Part shown: one piece after another, positions 1-8,305 of the stretch
Layout: each line of letters opens with the position of its first letter
Numbering within the stretch: the stretch's first letter is position 1
Assembly: GCA_017307165.1 (NCBI GenBank)
Contig: JAFKGK010000001.1
Location: forward strand, 653,602 to 717,601
Origin: Candidatus Melainabacteria bacterium
GTDB lineage: Bacteria > Cyanobacteriota > Vampirovibrionia > Obscuribacterales > Obscuribacteraceae
Length of the DNA: 64,000 nt
Reading direction: 5' to 3'
Notes under the pieces: generated by a model
The model's input: only the letters and a program-made list of their open reading frames with translations
Databases searched by the model: none
What the model was told of the DNA's origin: nothing
Made by a program: the position numbers and the translations under genes

Positions 1-857
1 CCCATCATGCCCATGCTACCGCCCACGGTGAGGATCGTACCAAAGCTCCCCTTGTTGCTATTGTCCGGGCGCAAGGGCAACAGCGACTGCACAGCGCCGC
101 ATGTGCTCAAAAAGACTCGGGGAGACTCATCTATATCTATTGATTTAGGGAGATTGGAAAAATCGGGCAAGCCGATGTCTACCATATTGATCTCGCCTGC
201 AAGTTCGCGTGCTGGATAGAGCAAATGCCCCGGCTTTAGAGTGCCAAAAGTCGCTGTCTTGTCAGCTCTGATGGCCGCTCCTAAAATCTGGCCGTTGTCG
301 CTGTCGACACCCGAGGGGAGGTCAATGGACAAAACTTGCCGAGCACTTTCGTTGATTGCATCGATGACTACTTTGTAGGTGCCTTCGACGGGACGTTTAA
401 GGCCGGTACCAAATATGGCGTCGACAATGATGCTGGAACGACTGGTGATCTGCTCGAGTATCTCGGCCAGATCCGCTTCTTCGGTCAATTCTTCTAGCGA
501 AAAATACGGTATAGCCAGTTTTTGGAGGAGATCTAAATTGTGTCTGGTCTCGGGCGACGCTTTTTGCTTGTAGGTCTCGGTTTCTTTGATCAGATAGACA
601 CCAACAGGCACGCCCCAGAGATTGAGGTATCTAGCTACTACCAGTCCGTCTCCGCCATTATTGCCCGGTCCGCAAAATACAGCCACATAGCCTGGATTGC
701 TATCCCAGAGGCTCAAAAGTGCATTTGCTGCACCGCGCCCGGCTATTTCCATCAAGACTTGGGACCAATTACTTTCTTTGCTGGATGCCATCTCGATATA
801 GGCAGCTTCTAAGGATCTGGTCTGCGCAGTGGTCGGTATTCTCAGATTGCTCAGCAT
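1..857 (-). CDS. nnr: Bifunctional NAD(P)H-hydrate epimerase/dehydratase, 3' part outside window
   Basis: Repairs damaged (hydrated) NADH/NADPH in the cytoplasm. The N-terminal YjeF domain epimerises R- and S-NAD(P)HX and the C-terminal kinase-like domain dehydrates S-NAD(P)HX using ADP or ATP. About 285 codons are visible. The YjeF domain shows LMEIAGRGAAN near residue 35, GPGNNGGDGLVVARYL near residue 60, DAIFGTGLKRPVEG and IDLPSGVDSDNGQ. The frame runs off the window at TVGGSMGMMG, the start of the dehydratase domain, so the bifunctional form is expected. I chose the ATG at 857 because the family's TxxQxRxxE motif (TTAQTRSLE) lies only about 10 residues after it; the ATG at 791 would remove that motif. 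No strong ribosome site is seen. The gene lies 50 bp downstream of the ABC ATPase on the same strand. Confidence 0.9.
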   Translation of the reverse strand, partial: MLSNLRIPTTAQTRSLEAAYIEMASSKESNWSQVLMEIAGRGAANALLSLWDSNPGYVAVFCGPGNNGGDGLVVARYLNLWGVPVGVYLIKETETYKQKASPETRHNLDLLQKLAIPYFSLEELTEEADLAEILEQITSRSSIIVDAIFGTGLKRPVEGTYKVVIDAINESARQVLSIDLPSGVDSDNGQILGAAIRADKTATFGTLKPGHLLYPARELAGEINMVDIGLPDFSNLPKSIDIDESPRVFLSTCGAVQSLLPLRPDNSNKGSFGTILTVGGSMGMM

Positions 858-907
858 TGATATTTGTCGCCCCGTCTTGCTTGTCGTAAATAAAAATCTT
901 ACAAACC

Positions 908-1858
908 CTAGACCAGAAAGCAGCGTGCGTCGTGTCCATCACTTTTGGCCTCGAGGGGCGGAATGGAAAGATCGCATTGATCCTGACGCATAAAGCAACG
1001 ATTGCTAAAACGGCATCCAATTGGCAGATTGGTCAGGCTAGGCGGGCTGCCTTCGATCGGGATCAATCTCTTGGAGCCAGGCTTGGGCAAAGAATTGATC
1101 AATCCAACCGTGTAAGGGTGCTTGGGATTTTTGAAGAGCTCGTCGACCGAGGTGTACTCGACTACGCTGCCAGCGTACATGACTGCAACCGAATCGCACA
1201 TCTCTGCTACGACGCCAAGGTCGTGAGTGATGAGGACAATTGCGGTGCCTCTTTCGCGTTGTATATCGCGCAAAAGATCCAGGATCTGAGCTTGCACTGT
1301 GACATCGAGAGCCGTGGTGGGCTCATCGGCAATGATCAACTCCGGATGGCAGGCAAGAGCCATGGCTATCATCACGCGCTGACGCATGCCGCCTGAAAAC
1401 TGATGAGGGTATTCGTCGACCCTCAGGCGGGCTTCAGGAATACGCACTTGATCGAGGACCTCGATCGCTCTTTTGCGGGCTTCCTGGCGGCTCACCTTTT
1501 GATGGAGCTCGATGGCTTCTATAATTTGTGCCCCGACTGTGTAGACAGGATTGAGGCTGGTCATGGGGTCTTGCGGGATCAAAGCAATACGATTGCCCCT
1601 GATGGCACGCATCTGTGGCTCGGATAGATCCAGGAGATTTTTGCCGTCCAGCATGATCTTGCCACCGACGATCTTGCCAGGCGGAGGGATGAGTCTCAAG
1701 ATGGAAAGAGAGGTTATTGATTTGCCACAGCCTGATTCGCCGACGATCCCCAGGCATTTGCCCTTGTCGACTGAAAGAGTGACATCATCTACTGCTCTTG
1801 CCAACCCCTTTTCGGTAGGAAAGGCCGTGGCGAGATTTTGAATTTCCAATAGTGCCAT
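908..1858 (-). CDS. Oligopeptide/dipeptide-type ABC transporter ATP-binding protein (OppD/DppD family)
   Basis: ATPase subunit of a peptide/nickel-type ABC importer, expected on the cytoplasmic face of the membrane. It has 316 aa from the ATG at 1858; a TTG at 1891 would add 11 residues that do not align with the family. Walker A is GESGCGKS, the signature is [14 protein letters not shown] and Walker B is [12 protein letters not shown]. The C-terminal oligopeptide-ABC extension is present, with its cysteine cluster ([16 protein letters not shown]), as in DppD/OppD. The usual permeases, the second ATPase (OppF) and the binding protein are not adjacent, so the rest of the transporter must be encoded elsewhere. 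It is divergent from the small gene at 1944. Confidence 0.9.
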   Translation of the reverse strand: MALLEIQNLATAFPTEKGLARAVDDVTLSVDKGKCLGIVGESGCGKSITSLSILRLIPPPGKIVGGKIMLDGKNLLDLSEPQMRAIRGNRIALIPQDPMTSLNPVYTVGAQIIEAIELHQKVSRQEARKRAIEVLDQVRIPEARLRVDEYPHQFSGGMRQRVMIAMALACHPELIIADEPTTALDVTVQAQILDLLRDIQRERGTAIVLITHDLGVVAEMCDSVAVMYAGSVVEYTSVDELFKNPKHPYTVGLINSLPKPGSKRLIPIEGSPPSLTNLPIGCRFSNRCFMRQDQCDLSIPPLEAKSDGHDARCFLV

Positions 1859-1891
1859 AATTTTTTCTTTCGAACGGGCGTCTCGAATCAA

Positions 1892-1921
1892 TTGATTTTA
1901 GACTATGAAAGACCTTATATT
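1892..1921 (+). promoter_or_regulatory. Sigma70-like promoter for the 117-aa gene
   Basis: A TTGATT -35 box (1892-1897) and a TATATT -10 box (1916-1921) are separated by 18 bp, 22 bp ahead of the ATG at 1944. Called by eye only. Confidence 0.45.
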
Positions 1922-1943
1922 TTAGATTTTACAGGGCAATCTT

Positions 1944-2297
1944 ATGTCAGACGATCTCAGCAATAAAACCAAAGACATCTCTGTCTTGCAGCTTTTGACC
2001 AAACTCGTCAAAGAAACCGACCGTCTCGTCCGTCTGGCAGACGATATCGATACCCATGCAAGCACCCCTCAGGCCAAGGCTGCCTTCAATCTGATCGGGT
2101 CCGAGGTCGGCAATGTGCTATCCATCATGAAGACTTCCCTCGAGCCTCTATATCGTCTTTACGATCTCGATCCAGGCATGAAAAATCTCGAGCGCAATCG
2201 CCGCAATGCAACAATAAAAGAATTTACCGCTGCTACCGAAGCCGACGATAGCTATGACGAGCAATCACTCTGGAACGACATCAAGGCCAAAGAGTAG
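1944..2297 (+). CDS. Hypothetical protein, 117 aa, mostly helical
   Basis: I do not recognise a family. The protein is soluble, has no signal peptide or membrane segment and looks largely alpha-helical. Heptad-like leucine/valine spacing runs through LLTKLVKETDRLVRLADDID (about residues 18-37), and the C-terminus is acidic. A good promoter-like sequence precedes it. It stands alone between a divergent ABC ATPase and a convergent phosphatase gene 18 bp away. It could be a small adaptor or regulator, but nothing in the sequence shows this. Confidence 0.65.
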   Translation: MSDDLSNKTKDISVLQLLTKLVKETDRLVRLADDIDTHASTPQAKAAFNLIGSEVGNVLSIMKTSLEPLYRLYDLDPGMKNLERNRRNATIKEFTAATEADDSYDEQSLWNDIKAKE

Positions 2298-2315
2298 AAG
2301 CCTAAAGCACAAAAA

Positions 2316-2882
2316 TCATATGGTAGGGCTGGCGCCGGTGCACTTGGTATGGACCAAACGGCGCATGGAGCCAAACCAGGGCTTAAAATGATGCATGCGC
2401 ATCTCTTTATAAGCCGATCTAAAATCCCAGCCTTGATTGACTGCTCTAAATATGCCGATCATGGTGCCAGTGCGATCGGCTCCGTAACGACAATGGACAT
2501 AGACTGGCTGGTTGGCTGGATCGTTGACAAGAGACAAAAATTTTTCTACTTCGGATTCGCTGGGGCGGCCGTAGCCCAGGGGCAAATGATAATAGGCAAG
2601 TCCAAGTCGCCTGGCCTGGGCCTTTTCTTTTGTGACTCCCGGTCCTGATAGACGCAAGTCGATCACTGCCTTGATCCCCATCTCGGCTAGATGGTCCAGA
2701 GCCTTTGGTGTCGGAGCAGCACCGCGCCAAAGATCACGGGAGACAAACTCAAAATTGGGGATGCCGGTCTCAGTCTCCAGACCGTCGTGATCTGCCGCCA
2801 TTGCCGGGTTGGTACTGAGGCAAGATAAAAGTGTCAGAATGAGCGATGCACCATATGCGGTGTATTGTCTGATTGCGGACAT
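2316..2882 (-). CDS. Exported dual-specificity/tyrosine phosphatase family protein
   Basis: Probable periplasmic or surface phosphatase of 188 aa. It begins with a signal peptide (hydrophobic core SLILTLLSCLSTNPAMA, predicted cleavage after AMA near residue 29). The catalytic P-loop is HCRYGADRTG, which fits the HCxxGxxRT signature with its nucleophilic cysteine and arginine. An upstream DLRLSG segment supplies the usual dual-specificity-fold aspartate region. Close relatives act on phosphotyrosine, phosphothreonine or phosphoinositides; the substrate here cannot be inferred. The gene is divergent from the channel-like gene with only 35 bp between starts. Confidence 0.85.
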   Translation of the reverse strand: MSAIRQYTAYGASLILTLLSCLSTNPAMAADHDGLETETGIPNFEFVSRDLWRGAAPTPKALDHLAEMGIKAVIDLRLSGPGVTKEKAQARRLGLAYYHLPLGYGRPSESEVEKFLSLVNDPANQPVYVHCRYGADRTGTMIGIFRAVNQGWDFRSAYKEMRMHHFKPWFGSMRRLVHTKCTGASPTI

Positions 2883-2917
2883 AAACGAATGCTAACATGC
2901 CCATGATGTGATGGCAA

Positions 2918-4036
2918 ATGAAATGGATGGCTTTGTGGCATTGGCCTGTGAGCTATACTTTAGCGGTGGAAAAAATCAGCAGACTAGGACATTTTAAAAA
3001 GCAGACGCATCGCGCCGTCCTGGTGATGAAGGTCCTCGCACGCGAGTTTCGTGGATTTTTGGCGACGCTAGTCATAGCCTTTGGATCTTCGGTCACGCTC
3101 TTTTACTATTTTTATCCTCGTCAATTGCTGCCTGCAAATCATGAGATGACAGTGGCACAGGCGGCTTATTACACGCTTTTGATGATCTTTTTTGAGAGCC
3201 CGCTCCAATATGTCGAGGATTGGCGGCTATCTCCACTGTTTTTTATCTTGCCCATCGTCGGGCTATTTATCATTGCCGAAGGTGTCGTGCACTTTGGTAA
3301 TTTGCTTTTTCAGCACAAGAGGCACAGCAAGGAGTGGCAGAGGATGATCGCCGAGACCATGGAAAACCACATCGTCGTATGCGGCTTGGGCAATGTCGGG
3401 GTCCGTGTAGTACAGCATCTGCGCCGTTTTGACGAAGACGTGGTGGTGATAGAGCACAATCCAGATGCGCGTTTTGTCGCCGAGGTCGCGGGTTATGACG
3501 TTCCTGTACTTTTTGGCGACGTCAGGGATCATGCCATCCTCGAACAGGCTGGCCTCAAAAAGGCTAAGGCGCTTATTGCAGTAACAGATAATGATCTCGC
3601 CAATCTAGAGGCGGCGCTCACCGCCCGTGAGGTCAAGGCCGATATTCGTGTGGTCATCCGCATGTTCGATCAAAAACTGGCCAAAAAAGTCGAAAAATCT
3701 CTCGGTATCGAAGGTGCTTATTCTTCTTCGGCACGCAGTGCGAGCGTCTTTGCTCAAGCTGCCATCAATGGCAATATCATCGATTCATTTGAGTTTGGTG
3801 GCACCATAATCAATGCCATCCAGATCGAAGTAGAGTCCGGTATGCCACTGGTAGGTCAGACCGTAGATTTTCTCCGCAAAAATTTTGAGGTCACTGTCCT
3901 CTGCCAGGAAAGAGTCGATGGGGAAGTCGATTGGAACCCTGCACCCGAATGCTCTTTTAGTATTGGCGATAAGTTGCTCGCCATGACCGACAGACACGGC
4001 CTGGCGCGCATGGAGCGTATGCTCGTCAAAAATTAG
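2918..4036 (+). CDS. Channel-like membrane protein with RCK/TrkA-N and TrkA-C domains but no potassium filter
   Basis: The architecture is that of a two-helix ion channel fused to a cytoplasmic RCK regulator. A membrane helix covers roughly residues 48-67 (FLATLVIAFGSSVTLFYYF) and a second covers about 107-123 (LFFILPIVGLFIIAEGV). An RCK nucleotide-binding domain follows, with HIVVCGLGNVG and a terminal-strand acidic residue (VVVIEHNPDA), then a TrkA-C-like domain from about residue 290. The pore loop reads AYYTLLMIFFESPLQYVEDW and has no TVGYG-type selectivity filter, so potassium conduction is doubtful. The start is uncertain: ATG 2918 is the longest, but a -10-like TATACT sits at about 2953-2958, so GTG 2966 or ATG 3026 may be the real start. 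Confidence 0.8.
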   Translation: MKWMALWHWPVSYTLAVEKISRLGHFKKQTHRAVLVMKVLAREFRGFLATLVIAFGSSVTLFYYFYPRQLLPANHEMTVAQAAYYTLLMIFFESPLQYVEDWRLSPLFFILPIVGLFIIAEGVVHFGNLLFQHKRHSKEWQRMIAETMENHIVVCGLGNVGVRVVQHLRRFDEDVVVIEHNPDARFVAEVAGYDVPVLFGDVRDHAILEQAGLKKAKALIAVTDNDLANLEAALTAREVKADIRVVIRMFDQKLAKKVEKSLGIEGAYSSSARSASVFAQAAINGNIIDSFEFGGTIINAIQIEVESGMPLVGQTVDFLRKNFEVTVLCQERVDGEVDWNPAPECSFSIGDKLLAMTDRHGLARMERMLVKN

Positions 4037-4105
4037 CAGAAGTCAATATGTTGCAAAGTCGCAAATACTCGTAACATCCCGAAAACTGCGCCCGCAGGGC
4101 CAAAA

Positions 4106-4134
4106 TTGTTTTGTACTCTATTTTTCGGTATGGT
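4106..4134 (+). promoter_or_regulatory. Possible promoter of the hypD-like gene
   Basis: TTGTTT (4106-4111) and TATGGT (4129-4134) are spaced by 17 bp, about 35 bp before the ATG at 4169. The boxes are weak matches called by eye. Confidence 0.3.
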
Positions 4135-4168
4135 CTTGGCAATTTGTAGCGCCTTATAGAGTCTATTG

Positions 4169-5290
4169 ATGTTCGCATTTTCCCCCCGGCCCGAATATCC
4201 GATCGACAGAGATCTCGAGCGACTCGCTCGCAAGATCGACGCGAGCATGACCCGCAACTGGACAATCATGGAAGCCTCCGGCGAGCAGACTCGCATGCTT
4301 TTTGAGCATGGCGTCGATAGCCTATTGCCCGAGAAGCTCAACATCGTACATGGCCCTGGTTGTCCCATTGCCGCAGTACCAGTCGATCTGCTCGATCATG
4401 CCATCTCCCTGGCGCGGCGTCCGGCACAGGATGTGATCCTCTGTACGCCCAATGATTTTTTGCGTCTGCCTGGCAGGAATGGTGATCTGCTCCAGGCCAA
4501 AATGGACGGGCATGATCTACGTGTGGTGCATTCATCCATGGATGCTTTAAAAATCGCGCGAGAACAGACTGATGGCAAAAAAGTAGTCTACTTTAACGCA
4601 GGTTTTGCTCCATCTCTGCAGATGGACGCTCTTGCCGTGTGGCAAGCTCGCAAACAAGGCATCGACAATTTCTTTTTATTGTCCAGTCATGCTTCGGTAC
4701 CTGCAGTCCTCAATCACATTCTTGCCGAGAAAGACAGTATCGTAGACGCTATTTTAGCTCCGGGACAGATATGCACTATAACGGGTTTTGCCGAATACGA
4801 GGCCCTCAGTCGTACCTATGGAATACCCATAGCAGTCACCGGATTTGATGCCAAAGATATCTTAGAAGGCATTCTCAAATGCGTCTCTATGCTCGAGGGC
4901 GGCAGGTTTGGAGTAGACAATCAATACAAGAGAGCGGTAAATAGACAGGGCAATGTAGAAGCAAGGGCCTTGATAGACACAGTATTTGAACCAGCAACGC
5001 GTCTCTGGCGTGGCCTGGGTGGTGTCGCAAATGGTGGCTTCACCCTCAGGGCGGCCTTTGCTGATTACGATGCCCTTCGGGTATTTCCCCTCGATACTAC
5101 TAGCTCTGATGGCCACTGCCAAACTCATGCCGATGAGTGCATTTCGCACGAGATCATCCGAGGTCTTAAAAAACCCTCTGATTGTCCATATTTTGGTAAA
5201 GCCTGCAAGCCTGACATGCCCCTGGGCGCTACGATGATCTCGGCTCAGGGGAGTTGCTCGGCATATTATCAGCGCCTGCGAGCCATTTAA
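4169..5290 (+). CDS. HypD-like protein lacking most iron-scaffold residues
   Basis: Full-length homologue (373 aa) of HypD, the scaffold on which the Fe(CN)2CO centre of [NiFe]-hydrogenases is assembled with HypC. Conserved family blocks include HGPGCP, VDNQYKRAVNRQGN, WRGLGG, and the C-terminal CPYFGKACKP and AQGSCSAYY. The four C-terminal cysteines arranged as the 4Fe-4S ligands (CX6C and CX6C) are kept. In the first active motif, however, the usual CGGH reads SGEQ (about residues 37-40), and GPGCPVC reads GPGCPIA, so two of the three iron-site cysteines and the histidine are lost. GFETT reads GFAPS. No other hyp or hydrogenase gene is in the window. The ATG at 4169 was chosen over the TTG codon just before it. 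It is probably a paralogue with a different job. Confidence 0.85.
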   Translation: MFAFSPRPEYPIDRDLERLARKIDASMTRNWTIMEASGEQTRMLFEHGVDSLLPEKLNIVHGPGCPIAAVPVDLLDHAISLARRPAQDVILCTPNDFLRLPGRNGDLLQAKMDGHDLRVVHSSMDALKIAREQTDGKKVVYFNAGFAPSLQMDALAVWQARKQGIDNFFLLSSHASVPAVLNHILAEKDSIVDAILAPGQICTITGFAEYEALSRTYGIPIAVTGFDAKDILEGILKCVSMLEGGRFGVDNQYKRAVNRQGNVEARALIDTVFEPATRLWRGLGGVANGGFTLRAAFADYDALRVFPLDTTSSDGHCQTHADECISHEIIRGLKKPSDCPYFGKACKPDMPLGATMISAQGSCSAYYQRLRAI

Positions 5291-5299
5291 GGCTGTAGC

Positions 5300-6358
5300 C
5301 TAGGCGGCACCCTGTCTAAAGAGGACTCCCAGGGCGATCAATATGACGAGTATGGTGACGAGTTTTTGCTCAGACATTTTGGGATTGAGTCTTTTAAAAC
5401 CAATGTAGTTCATATAGCCCGTATAGATAACTGCGCTTGCCATGCCTAGAGGCACAGGACCGAGTGCTAACCAGCTAAAGAGAGCAGTCGCCTTGGAAAA
5501 CGCCACAATGGCAAAGGTCTTATTAAAGTCGTCTTTGCCGCCCATTTTTGCCATGATCTGGTTGGTAAGCCAGGCGCCTAGCAGGGCCGAGACAAAAGAA
5601 AAGAAAAAGTCGTGAAACAATACGATGATGTTGAAGCGCGCCATGGCATTGGCAATGGAGCTGAAAGCAAAGACGAAGAGCAAAAATAAGAAGGGTTCGC
5701 CAAACTCTAGTTTGGGGTCGATATTGGTAAAAAAACGCTGGGGTGAAAATAGAGCTTGTTTGGCTATCAAAAGGACATAGCTAAAAATGCCCAGCACGTC
5801 TTGCTTGTTGAGGCGCAGGCCCATGGGTTCGGCAGGCTGCCTGTTAATGCGCTCTTTTTCGACAAAGGGACGAGCCTTGGCTCTGTTTGATCGGTCTTTG
5901 CCGCTCAAGCGATCAAATCTAGCCTGCCTGCGCAATTGCGCCGCGGTCGCCTGATCTTCTGGATGCAGATCCTGTTCTAGTTCTAAGTCTTCTTCGCTTG
6001 GATCGCGATAAGAAAAGATTTTTGGCTCTTTAGGAGCTTGGGGAGTCTGGGGGAAATTTTGTGAGATCTTTTGCGGATCGGCAAATAGATCGTAGCGCGG
6101 AGGTTGAGGCTTGTACCAGGGGGAGTTGGCGTGCTCGTTGGGCCTGACGGGAGGGGTCTCCGGGATAAACTCGTCGGCTGTGTCTTGATTTGTGATTTGC
6201 TGTTGACCTGGCCACAGAGGTTGGGCAAAAGCAGGATTTGCTTGCGGCTGAGAGTCCCCAGTGGCGCCCCGATTATGCTCCTGAGCCCTTTCGGGAGCCT
6301 TTTTGCCCTTCTTTTTGGAGATTGGCTGATCGAGATCGATATAATCGGAGTCGTCCAC
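5300..6358 (-). CDS. Yip1-like membrane protein with long disordered N-terminus
   Basis: 352 aa. Residues 1 to about 195 are hydrophilic, Pro/Gln/Lys-rich and probably disordered. The last 160 residues contain about five hydrophobic helices (for example FLFLLFVFAFSSIANAMA, FVSALLGAWLTNQIMA and KLVTILVILIALGVLF). The segment KQALFSPQRFFTNIDP ahead of the first helix is the typical opening of Yip1-domain proteins, which are membrane proteins of unclear function in bacteria. It lies 10 bp downstream of the patatin gene on the same strand, so the two are probably co-transcribed. Confidence 0.7.
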   Translation of the reverse strand: MDDSDYIDLDQPISKKKGKKAPERAQEHNRGATGDSQPQANPAFAQPLWPGQQQITNQDTADEFIPETPPVRPNEHANSPWYKPQPPRYDLFADPQKISQNFPQTPQAPKEPKIFSYRDPSEEDLELEQDLHPEDQATAAQLRRQARFDRLSGKDRSNRAKARPFVEKERINRQPAEPMGLRLNKQDVLGIFSYVLLIAKQALFSPQRFFTNIDPKLEFGEPFLFLLFVFAFSSIANAMARFNIIVLFHDFFFSFVSALLGAWLTNQIMAKMGGKDDFNKTFAIVAFSKATALFSWLALGPVPLGMASAVIYTGYMNYIGFKRLNPKMSEQKLVTILVILIALGVLFRQGAA

Positions 6359-6367
6359 TTGGATCCC

Positions 6368-7456
6368 TTATTGTGCCGGCAAAACGCCTATGGCTGACAA
6401 TTTGAGCTTGAGTTCGGGTAGGGCTTCTTTTGCGGCCTTTTCACCTGCCTCTACTCCTTTTACCCCGTCATGGCGACTTCTAGATATCAGTGAGATGCCA
6501 TCTACATTTGGATGGATCACTATATCGGCTTTGGCGCACTGGGGAGCATCGAGGGCTGCCAATTGCAATTTGACCATGCGCCTGCTTATCGAACCAGCAG
6601 CACGGAAGGTCTTGAGGGGCACTTCGTCGACCCTTTCATCGATATTGACGGCGATGACAAAGTCGGCACCCATTTCTTTTGCGTGATCGACTGGCACGTT
6701 TGATATGACTCCACCATCGACAAAGAGCTGGCCATCGATCTCTACTGGCTTACGCAAGCCAGGGACCGCAGTACTTGCCTGCATTGCCCTGCTCAGGCTG
6801 CCTTTGGTGATCCGATGAGTCTTGCCGTCGACGACATTGAGGCAGATTGCAGCATATGGCAGAGGTAGATTTTCGATATCGCGCTCTTTGGCGGGGAGTA
6901 GCTCGTTCATAAAGGTACGAAACTTACCGCCTTTATACAGGCCATCATAGGCATGGTGACCGACCAGGCGTGGAGCAAACATCACTGGTGCCACTGCCAC
7001 GCGTACCGGTACAGGAACAGTCATGAAAGCACGCATCAAGGATGCGTCTTCAAAGACTTTTTGCATATCGTCAGGCTTGATGCCAGCGGCATACATGCCA
7101 CCGACTACAGAACCGATACTGGTGCCGACTACCATGTCAATCGGGATGTTTTCCTGCATCAATACTTTGATCACGCCGACGTGAGCCGCACCGCGAGCGC
7201 CACCACCGCCGAGGACCAACGCTACTCTCGGTTTTTTTGATATGACAGTGGTCTTTTTTTCAGTGGTGACCGTAGTAGTCTCCGCTGCTTCGGTCTTTGT
7301 CTCTTCGACTTTATTTGTGGTCTCGACTTTTTCGATTTTTTCTTTTAGCGGCTCGGCTGGAGGCATATCGGCCGTCTGTGCAAGAGCGGGATATGCAACC
7401 AGATGCGCCACCATAGCCGTGGCGATCAGTGTAAAGACATTTTTTGCAGCAAGCAT
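6368..7456 (-). CDS. Exported patatin-like phospholipase
   Basis: Probable lipid acyl hydrolase, 362 aa. An N-terminal signal peptide (cleavage after PALA, near residue 26) is followed by a Glu/Thr/Lys-rich linker to about residue 75. The patatin domain then shows the oxyanion glycine loop LGGGGARGAAHVGV, the nucleophile elbow GTSIGS (Ser of GxSxG) and the DGG catalytic aspartate (FVDGGVISNVPV). This Ser-Asp dyad is complete, so it should be active. The domain order matches the RssA/NTE-type bacterial patatins, but this one is exported. It heads a two-gene unit with the Yip1-like protein. Confidence 0.9.
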   Translation of the reverse strand: MLAAKNVFTLIATAMVAHLVAYPALAQTADMPPAEPLKEKIEKVETTNKVEETKTEAAETTTVTTEKKTTVISKKPRVALVLGGGGARGAAHVGVIKVLMQENIPIDMVVGTSIGSVVGGMYAAGIKPDDMQKVFEDASLMRAFMTVPVPVRVAVAPVMFAPRLVGHHAYDGLYKGGKFRTFMNELLPAKERDIENLPLPYAAICLNVVDGKTHRITKGSLSRAMQASTAVPGLRKPVEIDGQLFVDGGVISNVPVDHAKEMGADFVIAVNIDERVDEVPLKTFRAAGSISRRMVKLQLAALDAPQCAKADIVIHPNVDGISLISRSRHDGVKGVEAGEKAAKEALPELKLKLSAIGVLPAQ

Positions 7457-7606
7457 GTTAATACCGTGTATATGAATCTGACAGGGATAAGCCCGATTAT
7501 AGGCTCACTTATTTTAGCAGCTTGTGCATTACGGGCTTGTCATGCATAATAACCCTGGCTTTAGCTCTGCACCGCATATATTTTGTAGATATATCGAGGA
7601 TCATAT

Positions 7607-7999
7607 ATGCCGACATCATCCATAGCGACATTGAGGGCCACCGCAAGTGCCGCTAGCAATCCAGCAGGCGCTAGCGTCATATCGGTCAAGTTTTCGGGGA
7701 CCGACCGAGGCGAAACAGCAGAGGTCGACGTCAACACCAATCTGCATGCTGGTTATCGTGCTCTATATAGAGATGACACCCTGGCCGGCCGCAGCGCTTC
7801 GGCTAGCTTTAGACGAGAGGAGCGCTCAGATAGTGGTTCGCGCCTGGCCATGGTCAAGCGACTGAGACAAAAAGAGAAATGGCTATTTTGGAAGGACGCC
7901 TTTGTCGATCTCGACCACCAGGTCGGCATTTTTTTTGGTCGTCTCAACCCCAATTGCTGGCTGCCTCGCTTGCTAGACGCTTTTAATGTAAAGCTCTGA
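7607..7999 (+). CDS. Hypothetical protein, 130 aa
   Basis: No recognised family. The N-terminal 30 residues are Ala/Ser/Thr-rich and the C-terminal half is basic then aromatic (KEKWLFWKDAFVDLDHQVG). A CGAGGA ribosome-site-like sequence sits seven bases before the ATG and a TATATT box about 30 bp upstream. It is isolated between a divergent patatin gene and a convergent small ORF. Competing frames are shorter. Real coding status is uncertain. Confidence 0.4.
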   Translation: MPTSSIATLRATASAASNPAGASVISVKFSGTDRGETAEVDVNTNLHAGYRALYRDDTLAGRSASASFRREERSDSGSRLAMVKRLRQKEKWLFWKDAFVDLDHQVGIFFGRLNPNCWLPRLLDAFNVKL

Positions 8000-8028
8000 G
8001 AGCACCTATCAGCCCGACATATTAGTGC

Positions 8029-8062
8029 AAGAGCATGGTATCGAGAGTGATGCCATGCTCTT
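8029..8062. terminator. Hairpin between the 130-aa gene and a small minus-strand ORF
   Basis: Perfect 10-bp inverted repeat AAGAGCATGG / CCATGCTCTT with a 14-nt loop. It follows the stop of the plus gene (7999) and the stop of the minus mini-gene (8067), which fits a shared transcription end. There is no long T-tract, so it may instead protect RNA ends. Confidence 0.4.
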
Positions 8063-8066
8063 TGGC

Positions 8067-8183
8067 TCAGGGCAAGGCGTCGATAAAAAATCTAAAAATG
8101 GCCGTCATTTCGTCATTGGCCACTGCCAGCAGGATGATGAGTGCGATAGCTGCAACTAAGATCGTAAATATGATGGATGCCAT
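8067..8183 (-). CDS. Possible 38-aa single-membrane-span mini-protein
   Basis: A short frame from ATG 8183 encodes one strongly hydrophobic helix (IIFTILVAAIALIILLAVA, residues 4-22), then a short amphipathic tail ending RFFIDALP. Such small membrane proteins often modulate transporters or envelope stress. It lies upstream, on the same strand, of nothing obvious, and ends at a perfect hairpin. No clear ribosome site was found. The opposite-strand 61-codon frame here looks like its shadow. Confidence 0.35.
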   Translation of the reverse strand: MASIIFTILVAAIALIILLAVANDEMTAIFRFFIDALP

Positions 8184-8305
8184 AATGCTTATATCAATGT
8201 TCTGTTGGGGAAAAAATTGATGTCTACATTTAGATTTTGAAAGATCTTAGTTTAAGGTCAAGTAAAAGCCCCGATGCTTTAAGCACTTTGTTAAGCTAAA
8301 TCGCT

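Noticed and set aside
932..1396. A 154-codon frame on the plus strand opposite the ABC ATPase
   Set aside because: The minus-strand frame has all ABC motifs in order, so this is an antisense shadow.
4169..5290. Canonical hydrogenase maturation gene hypD
   Set aside because: Key CGGH and the second GPGCPxC cysteine are missing and no hyp or hydrogenase neighbour exists, so I did not give the symbol hypD.
8035..8220. A 61-codon plus-strand frame
   Set aside because: Methionine/serine-rich shadow opposite the hydrophobic 38-aa minus frame; no ribosome site.
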